Assembly: GCA_035771175.1 (NCBI GenBank)
Contig: CM069596.1
Coordinates: 9,660,001-9,724,000, forward strand
From: Paratinospora sagittata
Lineage: Eukaryota > Streptophyta > Magnoliopsida > Ranunculales > Menispermaceae
Length of the DNA stretch: 64,000 bases
Direction of reading: 5' to 3'
Notes under the pieces: model-generated
Told to the model about the DNA's origin: nothing
The model's database searches: none
Seen by the model: only the letters and a program-made list of their open reading frames with translations
In this document: piece after piece, positions 1-10,141 of the stretch
Layout: each line of letters starts with the position of its first letter
How positions within the stretch are numbered: the first letter of the stretch is position 1
Translations under genes and position numbers: made by a program

Positions 1-267
1 AAGACCAGCAACTGCGCTTTCAACCTTAATCGATTTCGAGCTCTTAAAAGAGCTCAGTTCGACGTAGAGGAGGTGAGGACACCTGTCGAACCGGAAGCTC
101 GGTTTAGGCGGGCCACTCGGCAAACTCCTATACTCGGCCACTGTTAGTCGTGGCTTCTCCAGTTCCGACCACACTAGATGATGCTACTGCTCGGCGAAAA
201 GGAAAATCCTGAGCTCTTGAGGCTCCCAACCGTCGTGCGGGTAAGAAGCTTTGAGATCTGAGGCTTC

Positions 268-835
268 CCGTTACGCAGGTTGATAGTAGTGATCTGCCCG
301 TTCGGGGTTATCAGATTGGGATACCCCGAGGAGAGTTCAACCTCGGTAAGGATGACCACGTGAGAAACAACGCCTCGATGGCTTTCGTCAAGTCCGTTGA
401 GGTAATTTCTCTTATTTCTTCGTCGTTTCTGTTCACGCATTATTTGTGTTTGCCTTGCTTGGTTTTATTGATGTGTTTCTTTTCTTTCAGGTTGCCTACC
501 AGTCCTTCATTTCCTTGCAAAAAGTTGATGAGCTGACCATTTTGGTTGAGGCCAAGAAGAAGAAGTTGAAGGAGGAGATAGAAAAGAAGGTTGAAGAACA
601 AGAGGATCGGCTTGGCCGCACTGATTCTGAGTTTTCCTTCATGGTCACCAAACTTATGTCCACTTCTTTGGAGAATGAAGTCCTAAAGGCCAAGGTCGCC
701 TCGCTCGAGTTCGAGCTAAAGATCTCGGCTCGTCGCGCTGTGGAGGAGTTCAGGGCTTCCATTGAATCTGAGGATCTGAAGGGCAAGGAGTATGAGCTGG
801 GCCAGGTCCATATGAGGATGGACTTTGGCAAATAA
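268..835 (+). pseudogene. Coiled-coil transposon ORF fragment with an apparent intron
   Basis: An open stretch ending about 400 is followed by a GTAATTTCTC donor-like site and a TTTCTTTTCTTTCAG acceptor at about 476-490. The second segment (about 491-835) encodes a long heptad-like, Lys/Glu-rich helix, with runs such as KKKKLKEEIEKKVEEQEDR, and stops at 833-835. Upstream frames contain stops. The style resembles the coiled-coil tail of plant 'putative gypsy-type transposon' proteins, which are often carried as accessory ORFs in LTR elements. It lies antisense to the neighbouring minus-strand gag fragment. The intron and family assignment are inferences. A short duplication of ATGGACTTTGGCAAATAATT follows the stop. 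Confidence 0.45.
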
Positions 836-876
836 TTCTCGGACAAGGTTGACATGGACTTTGGCAAATAATTCTT

Positions 877-1193
877 TGTTTAGATCCATCCGGACGCTTG
901 TTGTTGCTTTTTATAGATTTTGGCTGAGAGTTGATACTCCGGCGACGACTCCTTTCATCTTTTCGAGCCTTTGCATGTCGTGGTGGTGGCGGAGGAAGAT
1001 TTGCTCGTAGCGCCTCGTTCTGCTCTAGCACTAGTTCGGAGATCTTCTCAACATTTTTCTCAATGTTGTTGATTCGTGCGAACTTCTAAGTAAAACTCTT
1101 CTTCTTTTGGGGAGGTCTTCCTCGCTTGGCCTTGGGGGCCTCCGACGAAGTCGGGGGCTATTCCATATGGGAGGGATCGACCTCTTGACTCAT
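877..1193 (-). pseudogene. Gag N-terminus of minus-strand gypsy element K (decayed)
   Basis: Reading minus from an ATG at 1193, 52 bp after the LTR/PBS junction, gives MSQEVDPSHME, then a stop, then a basic KAKRGRPPQKKK stretch, a second stop, and an open run with NNIEKNVEKISEL, LEQNEALRANLPPPPPRHA and an Arg-rich segment. A short acidic start, a basic GRPP patch, a coiled coil and a proline run directly behind the PBS fit the gag start of plant Ty3/gypsy elements. It breaks off near 880, where the antisense coiled-coil ORF begins, so the rest of gag-pol was deleted or lies beyond the window. Stops at codons 12 and 37 make it a relic. Confidence 0.5.
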
Positions 1194-1224
1194 TGCTAAA
1201 AAATTGTTCTTGGCTTAAAAGTCG

Positions 1225-1243
1225 ATCCCCACAGACGGTTCCA
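1225..1243 (-). other. Primer binding site of element K
   Basis: The minus strand reads TGGAACCGTCTGTGGGGAT immediately inside the LTR end. It resembles the TGGCGCCGTCTGTGGG-type PBS seen in many plant Ty3/gypsy elements, with the GCGCC core mutated to GAACC. Its position one base from the LTR end supports the call. Confidence 0.55.
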
Positions 1244-1244
1244 A

Positions 1245-2068
1245 ATGTTGGTGCAAAATCTGACCAACATCAAGTAGATGAACACGTGAAGGAGATGATC
1301 TGATCTAGAAGTGTGAACTCTTTGGCTCTAGCAAGTGTTTATTGGCTAGATCTAAGAAGAAGAGAGAAAGAAACAGGGTTATCGTAAGGAACACCGGTGT
1401 GATGCCGGCCAAGGACCCTCCGATGCCTAAGTTAGAGCTTTGTTCAAGACTATAACACTAACTCTTATAAAAAATTGAACATACCTTATGAGGAGGGTTG
1501 TAGGTCTATTTATAAAAGAGGTCCTCTGGCCAGGGTGGCTAGCTGCCCCGTAGGCGTGTGCCACGTGTCGTCTAGCAATAGGTCGAGATAAGCTGGATGA
1601 GCTCATCTATTTAGGAAAGGTCAGATCGGGTAAACCCTATCTTCCTAGTTCGTCTTAGACAAGGAGTCCTATTCCATCCTTATGTCGAAATTCGTGTGTG
1701 ATATGTATATCTACTATGGATTTCTCGAGATGCGGCGCATTGGGAAGGACTCTTTTACTCTCTGCACTCATATCTGGAAAGGTCAAGTCAGCTCGTGACC
1801 GAGCTGTGCCAAGCCGAGTTGAGCTGTTGTTTTCAGAATTTTCGTAATACTCTCTTGTCAGCTAGGCTCGGCTCAGCAAACTCCCATTGGTTAAGTTGAT
1901 TTTAGGTTGTCCAAGCTGAGTTGTCAGTTGAATCGCGTAATTCGTACGCGATTCTTGTTCTGGCACCTCAGCTCGCCAGCTTTTACGTGTAGTGTTGGTA
2001 AGCTCGAAAGATGTCAGGTCGGCTCATACAAATTTGAGGTCAGCTCATGCCGAGCTGATGATCCAACA
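1245..2068 (-). repeat. LTR of element K (5' LTR, minus orientation)
   Basis: The segment begins TGTTGG and ends CCAACA, a perfect 6-bp terminal inverted repeat with canonical TG...CA ends. A PBS lies directly to its left and a decayed gag beyond that, which fixes it as the 5' LTR of a minus-strand element whose 3' end is outside the window. A TATAAATAG box lies on the minus strand near 1504-1515. The part right of the TATA box (U3) is rich in repeated AGCTCG/CGAGCT words. No target duplication can be checked because the other end is missing. Confidence 0.6.
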
Positions 2069-2709
2069 TTTTCAAATAATTTTTATTCCAAATGCCACCA
2101 AATTCTTTTGGAAAAAAAATTTAATAATAAATGATCACATGCAATATTTACCTTCAAAAGATATAAAGATCATAGTTAAACCACACGAAGGCAAGCTGCG
2201 TGGGCATAAAAATGATGAGTGCCTTATAATTAAACAAACAAGTTAATACATTTAGCATGCACCTTACATCATACTATCAAAGATACAAAACAACACAAAA
2301 CATTAATTAATTTAAGCATTACATTCTCAAAATAAATAAAAAAAACAGCATATTGGAAGCTTAAAAGGATAGATTGAGGCGTGGTAATATTACCTATTAA
2401 TTGGTCAGAAGTTCCTTAAAGTACATGAGCTTCATGAAATGTTCCCGTGATTTCTCCCACACGTGAGCCTCGTAATGCACATTCTGATTCTTTAATTATT
2501 TACAATAATAACGAATCGGTAATTGGCTCATGCAATACCTTGGATTTCACTCTTAATCACTGGTTTCACCGCTTTGTTTATTAGAGCGAATTATGTGATA
2601 TGCGCGACTTGTGGTTCTGTAGGTCAATAACCACCATCAGCGAAAACAATGTTGTTGAACAAAGGAAGAAAAAGAAGAAGAGCATAGACAGAATTGAAAA
2701 CTTTCAATT
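2069..2709. other. Intergenic, AT-rich, no gene seen
   Basis: No coding frame, RNA gene or element end could be supported here. The DNA is AT-rich and ordinary. A purine-rich run near 2665-2690 is the only compositional feature. Confidence 0.5.
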
Positions 2710-2721
2710 TGGTGGTAATTG

Positions 2722-3003
2722 TGCCAACGGTGCGTCGGGCTGATAGTTCGACTCTTTGAGGCATGACGGCGCGATGCGTGTTTGAGTGTCAGCTTTGCCA
2801 GCACAGGAGAATACTTCCTGATGTGGCGGTGGGTTCACAGTAGAATCCCAGGTGCGAGTTCGGGTTTAAGAGTCGTCTAGTGTGTGTGGTGCTGGGTGGT
2901 CAAATCGAGGTTCGTTGGTGTGGTCTAGTCAGTTTCGAATGGGCCAGATTTCTACGGAAGGGTTGGGTTTAGGGAATAAATTATACCTTCCCAAAAAAAA
3001 AAA
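2722..3003 (+). mobile_element. Short poly(A)-tailed retroposon (SINE or LINE 3' end)
   Basis: A segment of about 280 bp, more GC-rich than its flanks, ends in an A-run at 2993-3003. It is bracketed by near-identical 12-bp direct repeats, TGGTGGTAATTG (2710-2721) and TGGTAGTAATTG (3004-3015), 11 of 12 matching. A poly(A) tail plus a target duplication longer than 5 bp is the signature of LINE-mobilised DNA. The GAGTTCGGGTTT stretch near 2851 is only a weak match to a pol III B box, so SINE versus truncated LINE is undecided. Confidence 0.6.
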
Positions 3004-3194
3004 TGGTAGTAATTGCAAAGTTATCCGATGATTAGCTTTGATTCACTTTCTTAATAGGTGATCTCTATTCATAGATGAAAATTTGAGATATTGCAAAGAG
3101 TGGAATAAATGAATTCCTAACTACATACAGTTGGAAAAAAATTTTGTTTAGTGAATTTATGTGCGTGTACAATTAATAGAACGGGATGATATTT

Positions 3195-3480
3195 TGGAAA
3201 TTTGATGAAATGACTGTTGAGAAAATGATATTCCACTTCAAATTTTAACTTTCAAAATTGTAACCTGTTTTTTATGCAAAATGTCCAAACTGGCCTTATT
3301 GGTATAATCATGGTTAAACCAAAAAGAAACCTTGTAAAAAAAAAATTATAACTTGTAAATTGTTAGGGTTTTAAACAAAATAAAAGGGAGAGCAAAACCT
3401 CATTCCTTTGTAGTCGTTGTTGCTAGTCGTCACCGTCACTGTTGTCCTCCGCCGTTGCTAGTAACTTCTTCTTCTTCTTC
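3195..3480 (+). repeat. MULE left terminal inverted repeat
   Basis: It starts TGGAAATTTGATGAAATGAC. The run through AATGATATTCCA, CAAATTTTAACTTTC, AAAATGTCCAAACTG and the CACCGTC...CTTCTTCTTCTT block is matched in the same order by the reverse complement of 14447-14773. It ends in a CTT microsatellite that pairs with the GAA repeat of the right end. Long TIRs of a few hundred bp are typical of Mutator-like elements. Confidence 0.75.
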
Positions 3481-3545
3481 TTCTTATGTATTTATTGAGT
3501 TGAACAAATGCTGTAAAAGAAAATATTTGAAAAAAATGTATTTTT

Positions 3546-4523
3546 TTTAGACCCAACTTAAGCTTAAGAAGTATAAAAATATGAAATCTTTGTATTGTTT
3601 GTTGGATTAGTTAAATTTTTAACAATTTTTTTTACTTTTTAAATTTTGATATTTGTAGTCTATGGTATGGTGGTCTATAAACTTACTTAAGCTTAAGAAA
3701 TATAAACTTGACCTATTGTTCATGTTATAGAGGAAAATATTTAATTTTTTGTATTGCTTGTTGAATTAGTTAAATTTCTAGCAAATTCTTCTTCATTTCA
3801 TATTTTGATATTTCTAGTTTATGGTGGTCTATAAACCTACTTAAGCTTAGGAAACTAAACTTGACCTATTTCTCATGTTATAAAGGAAAATATTTAATTT
3901 TTTGTATTGCTTGTCGAATTAGTTAAGTTTCTAGCAAATTCTTTTTTTTAGATTTTGATATTTCTAGATCGGTCTATGGTGGTCTATAAACATGCTTAAG
4001 CTTAGGAAATATAAACTTAACCTATTTCTCATGTTATAGAGGAAAATATTTAATTTTTTGTATTGCTTATCGAATTAGTTAAATTTCTAACAAATTCTTC
4101 TTCTTTTTAGATTTTGATATTTCTAGTTTATGGCGGTCTATAGACTTACTTAAGCTTTAGGAAACATAAACTTGACTTATTTCTCATGTTATAGAGGAAA
4201 ATATTTAATTTTTTGTATTGCTTATCAAATTAGTTAAATTTCTAGCAAATTCTTCTTCTTTTTAGATTTTGATATTTCTAGTCTATGGCGGTCTATGATG
4301 GTCTATAAACCTACTTAAGTTTAGGAAACATAAACTTGACCTATTTCTCATGTTATAAAGGAAAATATTTAATTTTTTGTATTGCTTGTCGAATTAGTTA
4401 AATTTCTAGCAAATTCTTCTTTTTTTAAGATTTTGATATTTTTAGTCTATGGCGGTTTATGGTGGTCTATAGACTTACTTAAGCTTATGAAACATAAACT
4501 TGACCTATTTTTCATGTTATAGA
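3546..4523 (+). repeat. Tandem array of about 155-165-bp units, left part
   Basis: Successive units restart at a CTTAAGCTTA(G/A)GAAA word near 3555, 3685, 3840, 3993, 4150, 4314 and 4478. Each carries GACCTATTTCTCATGTTATA, AAAATATTTAATTTTTTGTA, GAATTAGTTAAATTTCTAGC and a TATGG(T/C)GGTCTATA end. The early units are more diverged. The array is cut by element A at the ATAGA site and resumes at 12858, so both parts were one array internal to the MULE. No coding potential. Confidence 0.85.
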
Positions 4524-6002
4524 TGTAATACCCTGTATTTCACAAAATAATAATAATAATAATAATAATGTTTCTAGGATAAAGCACATGCCTGGAAGTC
4601 CAGGCACATTGCGCATGGCACATGCCTGGAAGTCCAGGCAGCCCTCCTGGACTTCCAGGCGCCAAAAACTCTATATAAACCAACCCTCCCCTCTTTATTT
4701 TTCACACCAAATTCACACCAAATTATGATTTTTCCTCCTCTTTTCACTCATATTGAGTTTTTAGTCTTTTGAGACTCTCTGTCCGAGACTCTCAGTGCAG
4801 TACGACGAAGTTCTGTCCGGAGGAAAGCGCCAGATCTGAAAAAGAAGAAGTTCTTATCTGAAGGTGGGGAACGAAACATAGGTTTGCGTGTTTTATAACT
4901 TTTATTAAAGTTTACATTCAATTATTATTATGTCTACTGTTTATTTACACTGCATTATATCATATAATGTTTATACTGTCGCACTTATGCTTGTACACTT
5001 GGAATTCACATATTATACTGTTATAATGCCGAATTTGTGGTCAATCTGACTCAACTAGACTCGGTCTTGTCCTCAGTAACTTTAAATAGTAAACGGGAGG
5101 CAGCGGGCTGCTCTAGGCGATTGGTTATTTAAGCAGACCTAGTGTCTCACCTCTCAACTGAGGACTGATCTAGTTGGTCTTATTGAAAGCTATTAGCTTA
5201 TACAAGTAATACTGAATGTCCTAACCTTGCACGTCGTGAAACCGACCCTGATAAGGATCACCAGACGTTGCCAAAGTCAGTCTAAATGTCAAGAAAAGAC
5301 CAGACTAGTAGACTAGACCAGGTCATGCATTGGCATCATACATATCACCACCTAGGGACGTATATGGTCCATGACTAATAGAATAGTTAGGAGCATTGCT
5401 CGCTTTTCATTACATTTCTCTGGAGAGGGACGTACATGAGAACCCGGCTACACCCGGGGAGGGACATCAGTACGTGAATTCAGAGCATCGTTCCTGAGGA
5501 GGGACATATAGTGAGAACCTGGCTACGCCCGGGGAAGGACACCTATACGTGAACTCAGGCGATGTACGTTCATCAAACCATTACGAGACGGTGTCATGAA
5601 TACATACATATTGATTGATTATGATGCTCACATGTGTATTTAATATATTTGATATTGAAGTATGCTTTATTAATTGTTATACTCACGAACTATTTACCCA
5701 CTGGGCGCATTAAGCTCACTTCATTATTATCCAATCTTTCACAGGAAATTAGGGTGGACTGGGTGCAGGTTATGGGGCCCACATTTTGTACCCTTTGTAT
5801 TATTCATTAGGAATTTTGGGGAGTATGTTCCCTTGACCACTTTATGTACAAATTATATTCTGAATTAAATAAAATCAGATTTGTACTTTGTGTGACATAT
5901 ATTTCCGTTGCGCACTCTGTTGTTACCATTGTTATTGTTTCAAATGCGCTCCCCGTCCGTGAGTGTACCGCCGGTTTAGGCGGGCCCGGGTGGGGTGTGA
6001 CA
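4524..6002 (+). repeat. 5' LTR of element A
   Basis: It runs from TGTAATACCC to GGGTGTGACA. The U3 part is short, about 150 bp: an AAT microsatellite, then two perfect palindromes GCCTGGAAGTCCAGGC (4590-4605, 4624-4639) and a diverged third, directly before the TATATAA box at 4673-4679. About 1.3 kb of presumed R-U5 follows. It includes two units of a CCCGGCTACACCCGGGG-type hairpin motif near 5450 and 5520. The same LTR family recurs at 11302, 20717, 29643, 32164, 40484, 44158 and 49638. Confidence 0.92.
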
Positions 6003-6007
6003 TTTAA

Positions 6008-6020
6008 TTGTATCAGAGCC
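6008..6020 (+). other. Primer binding site of element A (tRNA-iMet type)
   Basis: TTGTATCAGAGCC lies five bases inside the 5' LTR. It matches the TGGTATCAGAGC sequence complementary to the 3' end of initiator tRNA-Met at all but one base. Element B keeps the exact TGGTATCAGAGC on the minus strand. Confidence 0.85.
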
Positions 6021-6059
6021 TAGGGTCCTCGGCCCGCCCAAGTCCAACAAATTAGGGGA

Positions 6060-6590
6060 AGAAAAATTCTATTAGATATATATATCTTTAGAACTATATA
6101 TATATGAATTATATATAGTTAAAATTTGTATTAAATATATATCTAAGAAAACTATATAGTTTTATATAGTTTAGAAATATATATATAGTTGTGATTAATG
6201 AAAACTATATATATATGTCAATTATATATAGTGAGATTGTATTAAATATATATTTAGAGAACTATATGATTTTTTATACAGTTTAATTTAAATATACATA
6301 TAGTCATGATTTATTAAAAACTATATGTATAGTTATATACCTTGGTGTATATGAGATATATATATCATATTATTGAAAAAAAAAATTGAAAAATGTTATT
6401 AGATATATATATAGAACTATATATATATGAATTATATATATAGTTAAGATTTGTATTAAATATATATCTAAGAAAACTGTATATGATTTAGATATAGTTT
6501 AAATTTCAAATATATATATAGTTGATTTGTGAAAACTATATATACATTTATGATTACATATATATATATATATCATATTGCTAATGATGA
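6060..6590 (+). repeat. TA-rich leader with inverted AACTATATATAGTT-like words
   Basis: Between PBS and the first ORF the sequence is almost pure TATA, punctuated by repeated blocks of the form AACTATATATATATGAATTATATATAGTTAA, each followed by GATTTGTATTAAATATATAT. These occur near 6090, 6205 and 6415. Many blocks are self-complementary. The same composition occupies the equivalent part of element B (about 28980-29560), so it is an inherited 5' untranslated feature and not random AT drift. Confidence 0.7.
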
Positions 6591-6668
6591 ATTTTGATTA
6601 CATGATGGCATAAACATCAAGAGAAAAATATAAAATCTTATCCAACTGACAAGGCATAAATCTTAAAA

Positions 6669-7553
6669 ATGTTAGGAATATATTTTGTGTCTTTCACAAA
6701 TTTACTTTCCTTTCAGCAAAGAATGACCTCAAGTGAAGGAGCAACTTCCACTAGCAGGGAACCAATTCCCACTAGACTCAAGAAATTGTCCAAAAGGGAG
6801 GTTATGACTATGAGGAGCATCGACAACAGAGATCTCCGCCTCCACCCAATCCTTCACAACAAACTCGCAACTGTGGGTTGGTTGAACATAACAATGGTTG
6901 AGGGCCACGTCTCTTACAACTTGGTGAGATCCTTCTACGAAGCCATGAATTACGTGGGAATTCCAGAAGAAGGAATCAGCCCTGTATTGGAGACAACAGT
7001 CATGGGGATAAAAACTCCTATCAACGTCGAAATCATCACTCGACTTATGAAGATTCCGATTGAGGAAAGAATTATTGATCCACATGAACCACAGACAATT
7101 ACAGAGATTGCGGAGTCTAATGAACAATTATTCAATTCTCTCACCAAGGAGCCATACACTCAATTGACGTTCACCAACCTCCCAAACAATTATCTTAAAC
7201 CATCTCTTGCCGGCCTTGGAAAGATCGTGTTTGGCAACATCTTGCCAGAAAGGAGGCCTAATGGCACTATGTCAAGGGCCCAACTCCTTGTGCTATATTG
7301 CATAGAGAAGGGAATAAAAGTCTCCCTACCACACATCATCATCCAACAAATGTTGAGGGTGATTCAAAACCCATTGAGAAAGGAATTCCTCGGTTACGGA
7401 GTCCTGATCATGAGGATGCTACGCGAAGTAAACATCGACATTTTTTATGGGACTTCGACACAAATCGTTAAGCCAGTTACAACATCTTCTATCTTCAAGA
7501 TATATGTTCCAAGGGGTGGAGTAACTGACGTGAAGTATTCGCCACAACAATAG
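6669..7553 (+). CDS. Extra sense ORF before gag: plant-transposon-domain protein (element A)
   Basis: This is a 294-residue open frame. The likely translation start is the second Met at 6723 (MTSSEGATSTSREP), because the N-terminal extension is hydrophobic and poorly conserved in B. The body looks like the 'putative plant transposon protein' domain found in accessory ORFs of plant retroelements: a segment like NLVRSFYEAMNYVG, a middle block including LLVLYCIEKGIKVSLPHIII, and a basic end. No catalytic motif is visible, and function is unknown. It lies between the tRNA-Met PBS and gag in sense orientation and has a truncated homologue in element B (28469-28909). The last codons are followed by a second frame at 7568 that seems to continue the protein. 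Confidence 0.65.
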   Translation: MLGIYFVSFTNLLSFQQRMTSSEGATSTSREPIPTRLKKLSKREVMTMRSIDNRDLRLHPILHNKLATVGWLNITMVEGHVSYNLVRSFYEAMNYVGIPEEGISPVLETTVMGIKTPINVEIITRLMKIPIEERIIDPHEPQTITEIAESNEQLFNSLTKEPYTQLTFTNLPNNYLKPSLAGLGKIVFGNILPERRPNGTMSRAQLLVLYCIEKGIKVSLPHIIIQQMLRVIQNPLRKEFLGYGVLIMRMLREVNIDIFYGTSTQIVKPVTTSSIFKIYVPRGGVTDVKYSPQQ

Positions 7554-7567
7554 GAAATGCCGAGAGA

Positions 7568-8032
7568 ATGAGGGACAAGCATGGACGTTGCCTCCGAAAA
7601 AGTCGATGCAAGATTCCCGTCAGAGAAGCACCAAATTTTGGAGGGCAGAACATCCCAATGAGCCCACTATTTCAAAATTTTTCACCTCATACAGATCTAG
7701 ATATACAAGGGGTTCCAGTTAGGGGATCCCCGTATAATCAAAACAATTACCTTTCACCTATGAATCACACGTACAACCAATACTTTCCCCCAATGCCTAT
7801 GGCCTACCCTCCACCTATGGGACAATCGAGCCATCAACCACCAATGGACCAATCGACTAACCTTTTTGAAAGGTTAAATAAAATGGAATCCAATATGGCG
7901 GAAATGAGAGCGACTCAAAATTATATATTAACACATATGCAAAACTCTGAAGCAGAGCAAGCAAACTCTCAACCTTCTGGTAGTAGTCGTTCTGTACCTA
8001 GCAGGAGATCTAGAAGGAGCGGAAGTAGGTAG
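7568..8032 (+). CDS. C-terminal part of the extra ORF (element A)
   Basis: This 154-residue frame begins 15 bp after the stop of the preceding ORF and probably belonged to the same protein before a frameshift or stop. It has a Pro/Met/Tyr-rich linker (PMPMAYPPPMGQSSHQPP), a short coiled coil (LFERLNKMESNMAEMRATQN) and a Ser/Arg-rich tail (SRSVPSRRSRRSGSR). Element B has the matching tail at 28093-28368, with the same linker, helix and Ser/Arg end. Conservation in both copies argues that it was once translated. The Ser/Arg tail could bind nucleic acid, which is an inference. Confidence 0.6.
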   Translation: MRDKHGRCLRKSRCKIPVREAPNFGGQNIPMSPLFQNFSPHTDLDIQGVPVRGSPYNQNNYLSPMNHTYNQYFPPMPMAYPPPMGQSSHQPPMDQSTNLFERLNKMESNMAEMRATQNYILTHMQNSEAEQANSQPSGSSRSVPSRRSRRSGSR

Positions 8033-8830
8033 GGAAATCAAAATTGATTATTGGCATTGTAAATTTTTTCTTTTATATACATGAATGAAATGTTTTGTTT
8101 AAAGACTATCTTTGGTGGGCCGACTTACAACCATTCTTTCTTTTGTATCACTAACTTTGGAATGGTATGGGACATAACAAAATTGGAGGATACTAAATAA
8201 AATGTGGAAGTAAGAAAACCCATGACCTTGTGTGGAAAGAAACATTTGGAGAAAGCTGCATCACTAATATTATCACTAAGTTTACACGGTATGGGACGAG
8301 TAAATTTGGACGATACTATCAATGAACTTCTATTCAACCAATGTTTTTAGAGACTGTGTTCATACAACTTAACTTGGTTAACACCCTTATTACCAAAGTC
8401 ATGTGGTATGGGACACATGAACTTGGCTAATAATCGAAAAGACTAAGAGTAAGAGTTTGAATACATAAGATTGCGATAGAACGTTAGATTAGGATATTTA
8501 CCGAGGCAAATCTTAGAATTCTTATGACTCGTATGGATTTTTAATGAAATATATAAGCATGTTCACAAAGACCAAAACCAAATCATTTGAAATACTTGCA
8601 AAGTTTTGTACTTATTATATAAACATTCTTACCATGTTTTTACACCCTGCCAAACATACGAGTTATATAAGATTCTTTGATTCCTCAACAAAAACCTTAC
8701 ACTATACTTAGAAAAAAATAGATGATTTTAATATTGCAGTACTCTCGAAATTGTTGCTGAGCATACTATAACATTATACTTGACTACAGTTTCTTAATCT
8801 TGGTTTTATTTTCTCCTTGCTAGTGAGAAA
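8033..8830 (+). promoter_or_regulatory. Pre-gag leader with three GGTATGGGAC repeats
   Basis: This is a non-coding 800-bp spacer between the extra ORF and gag. GGTATGGGAC occurs three times (8164-8173, 8288-8297, 8405-8414), spaced 124 and 117 bp apart. Each is preceded by an ACTTTGG/AAGTTTACA-like word and followed by an AAATTGGA.GATA-like word. All three copies and their spacing are kept in element B. Position and conservation suggest a cis element for gag translation, packaging or transcription, but the role is unknown. Confidence 0.5.
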
Positions 8831-10141
8831 ATGCAAACAAGGAAGAGAGGAAGGCCACGTACTGTTTGTCCAGCAGTTGAGACACCTCTTGAGATTCAGG
8901 AACCGCCGCCTCCGACAACAGCACAGGCCACACCCGACACTGCCACTACATCTGGGCAGGCAATACCACCCCCACCCGCACCCTTTGCCATGTCTTCAAG
9001 CATGGAAACCTTTTTCGCCGGATTTATTGAAGCAATCAAAGCCACTGTTCAAACGGTCGTTCGTGAGACCATGACCAGTCAGGTTGCCACGGTTCAAGCA
9101 CCTGTAAAATTTGGGTCAGAAGCTCAAACCGATCAGATTACTAAATACAAGCGGCTACAACCTCTTACTTTCGATGGCACCATTGATGTTGATGAGGTGC
9201 AAAAGTGGCTGGATGAGTCAAAGAAGGCTCTTGATGCAATGGGAGTCGATGAGATTTGAAAAATTCCACTAGCGACCTACCAACTCGTTGGTGGGGCAAA
9301 CACATGGTGGGTGACAGTGAAATAAGACCCAAGGGTCAACATAGCAGACATGACTTGGCAACAGTTTGCGTCAATGTTTATTGATGAGTAATTTCCCAGC
9401 GCGGTGACGAAGCAGAAGCGCCAGGAATTCGCTAAGTTATACCAGGGCACCATGACTGTCAGAGAATATGCGGGAAAATTCAAAGAATTATCAGTCTACT
9501 CTCTCTCTACCATCTCAACGGAGCGAGATAAGACTGAGAAATTTTCTAATGGCCTTCGCCATGACATTCGACAAGCCTTGTCGATCTTGGATCTCAAGAT
9601 TTACAAGGAGGTTGTTGACAAGGCCATGAGCTTTGAACAAGAGAAGATCTTATAGGAACAGAGAATGAATAAGGGCAAACGTCCTGCAATGTTTTCCCAA
9701 CAAGGCTCGCAACTGAGCAACAAGAAGAAGCCCTACTACAATCAAAACCCAGCCCTCCCAACCCCTGTTTCGAAGAATGAGGCCACAACACCTGCGGCTG
9801 AACCTTCTAACCCTAACCATCAGGGTTTTTGTAATCATGGCCGCGGAGGTCATTATGGAAGGGGTGGCCGTCGAAACGGCAATGGCAGAGGTAGTGGTCG
9901 ACACCACAATCAGCAAGCCCAGGAGAACAATCAGCGTGGCCAGCAACACAATCAACAGTACAGGCCTACTTGTTTCAACTGCGGCCAACAGGGCCACGTA
10001 AGAAATGCCTGTCCTCACCTTCAGCAACCTGTTCCTGCTATTCCGGTCCAACAAGCACCACCTGCTGCTAATGCCCAACCCAGGCAGAACCAGCAGAACC
10101 AGGGTCAACGGAATCAGGGCAGAGCATATGCTATCGCTTAA
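8831..10141 (+). pseudogene. gag: gag of element A (Ty3/gypsy), five in-frame stops
   Basis: The frame starts MQTRKRGRPRTV, continues through a Pro/Thr-rich linker, then the gag core (DEVQKWLDESKKALDAMG, ATYQLVGGANTWW, QEFAKLYQGTMTVREYAGKF, FSNGLRHDIRQAL), an Asn/Gln/Gly/Arg-rich hinge and a CCHC knuckle CFNCGQQGHVRNACPH at about 9972-10018. Stops interrupt it at 9257, 9323, 9389, 9653 and 10139, all in one reading frame, so damage is by point mutation. Gag would form the particle and bind RNA. The distance to the protease Met equals that in element B (1353 nt), which confirms colinearity. Confidence 0.85.

Noticed and set aside
5674..5868. 64-codon ORF repeated at 12529-12723 and partly elsewhere
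   Set aside because: Lies in LTR R-U5, present because the LTR is repeated; other copies of the LTR break the frame.
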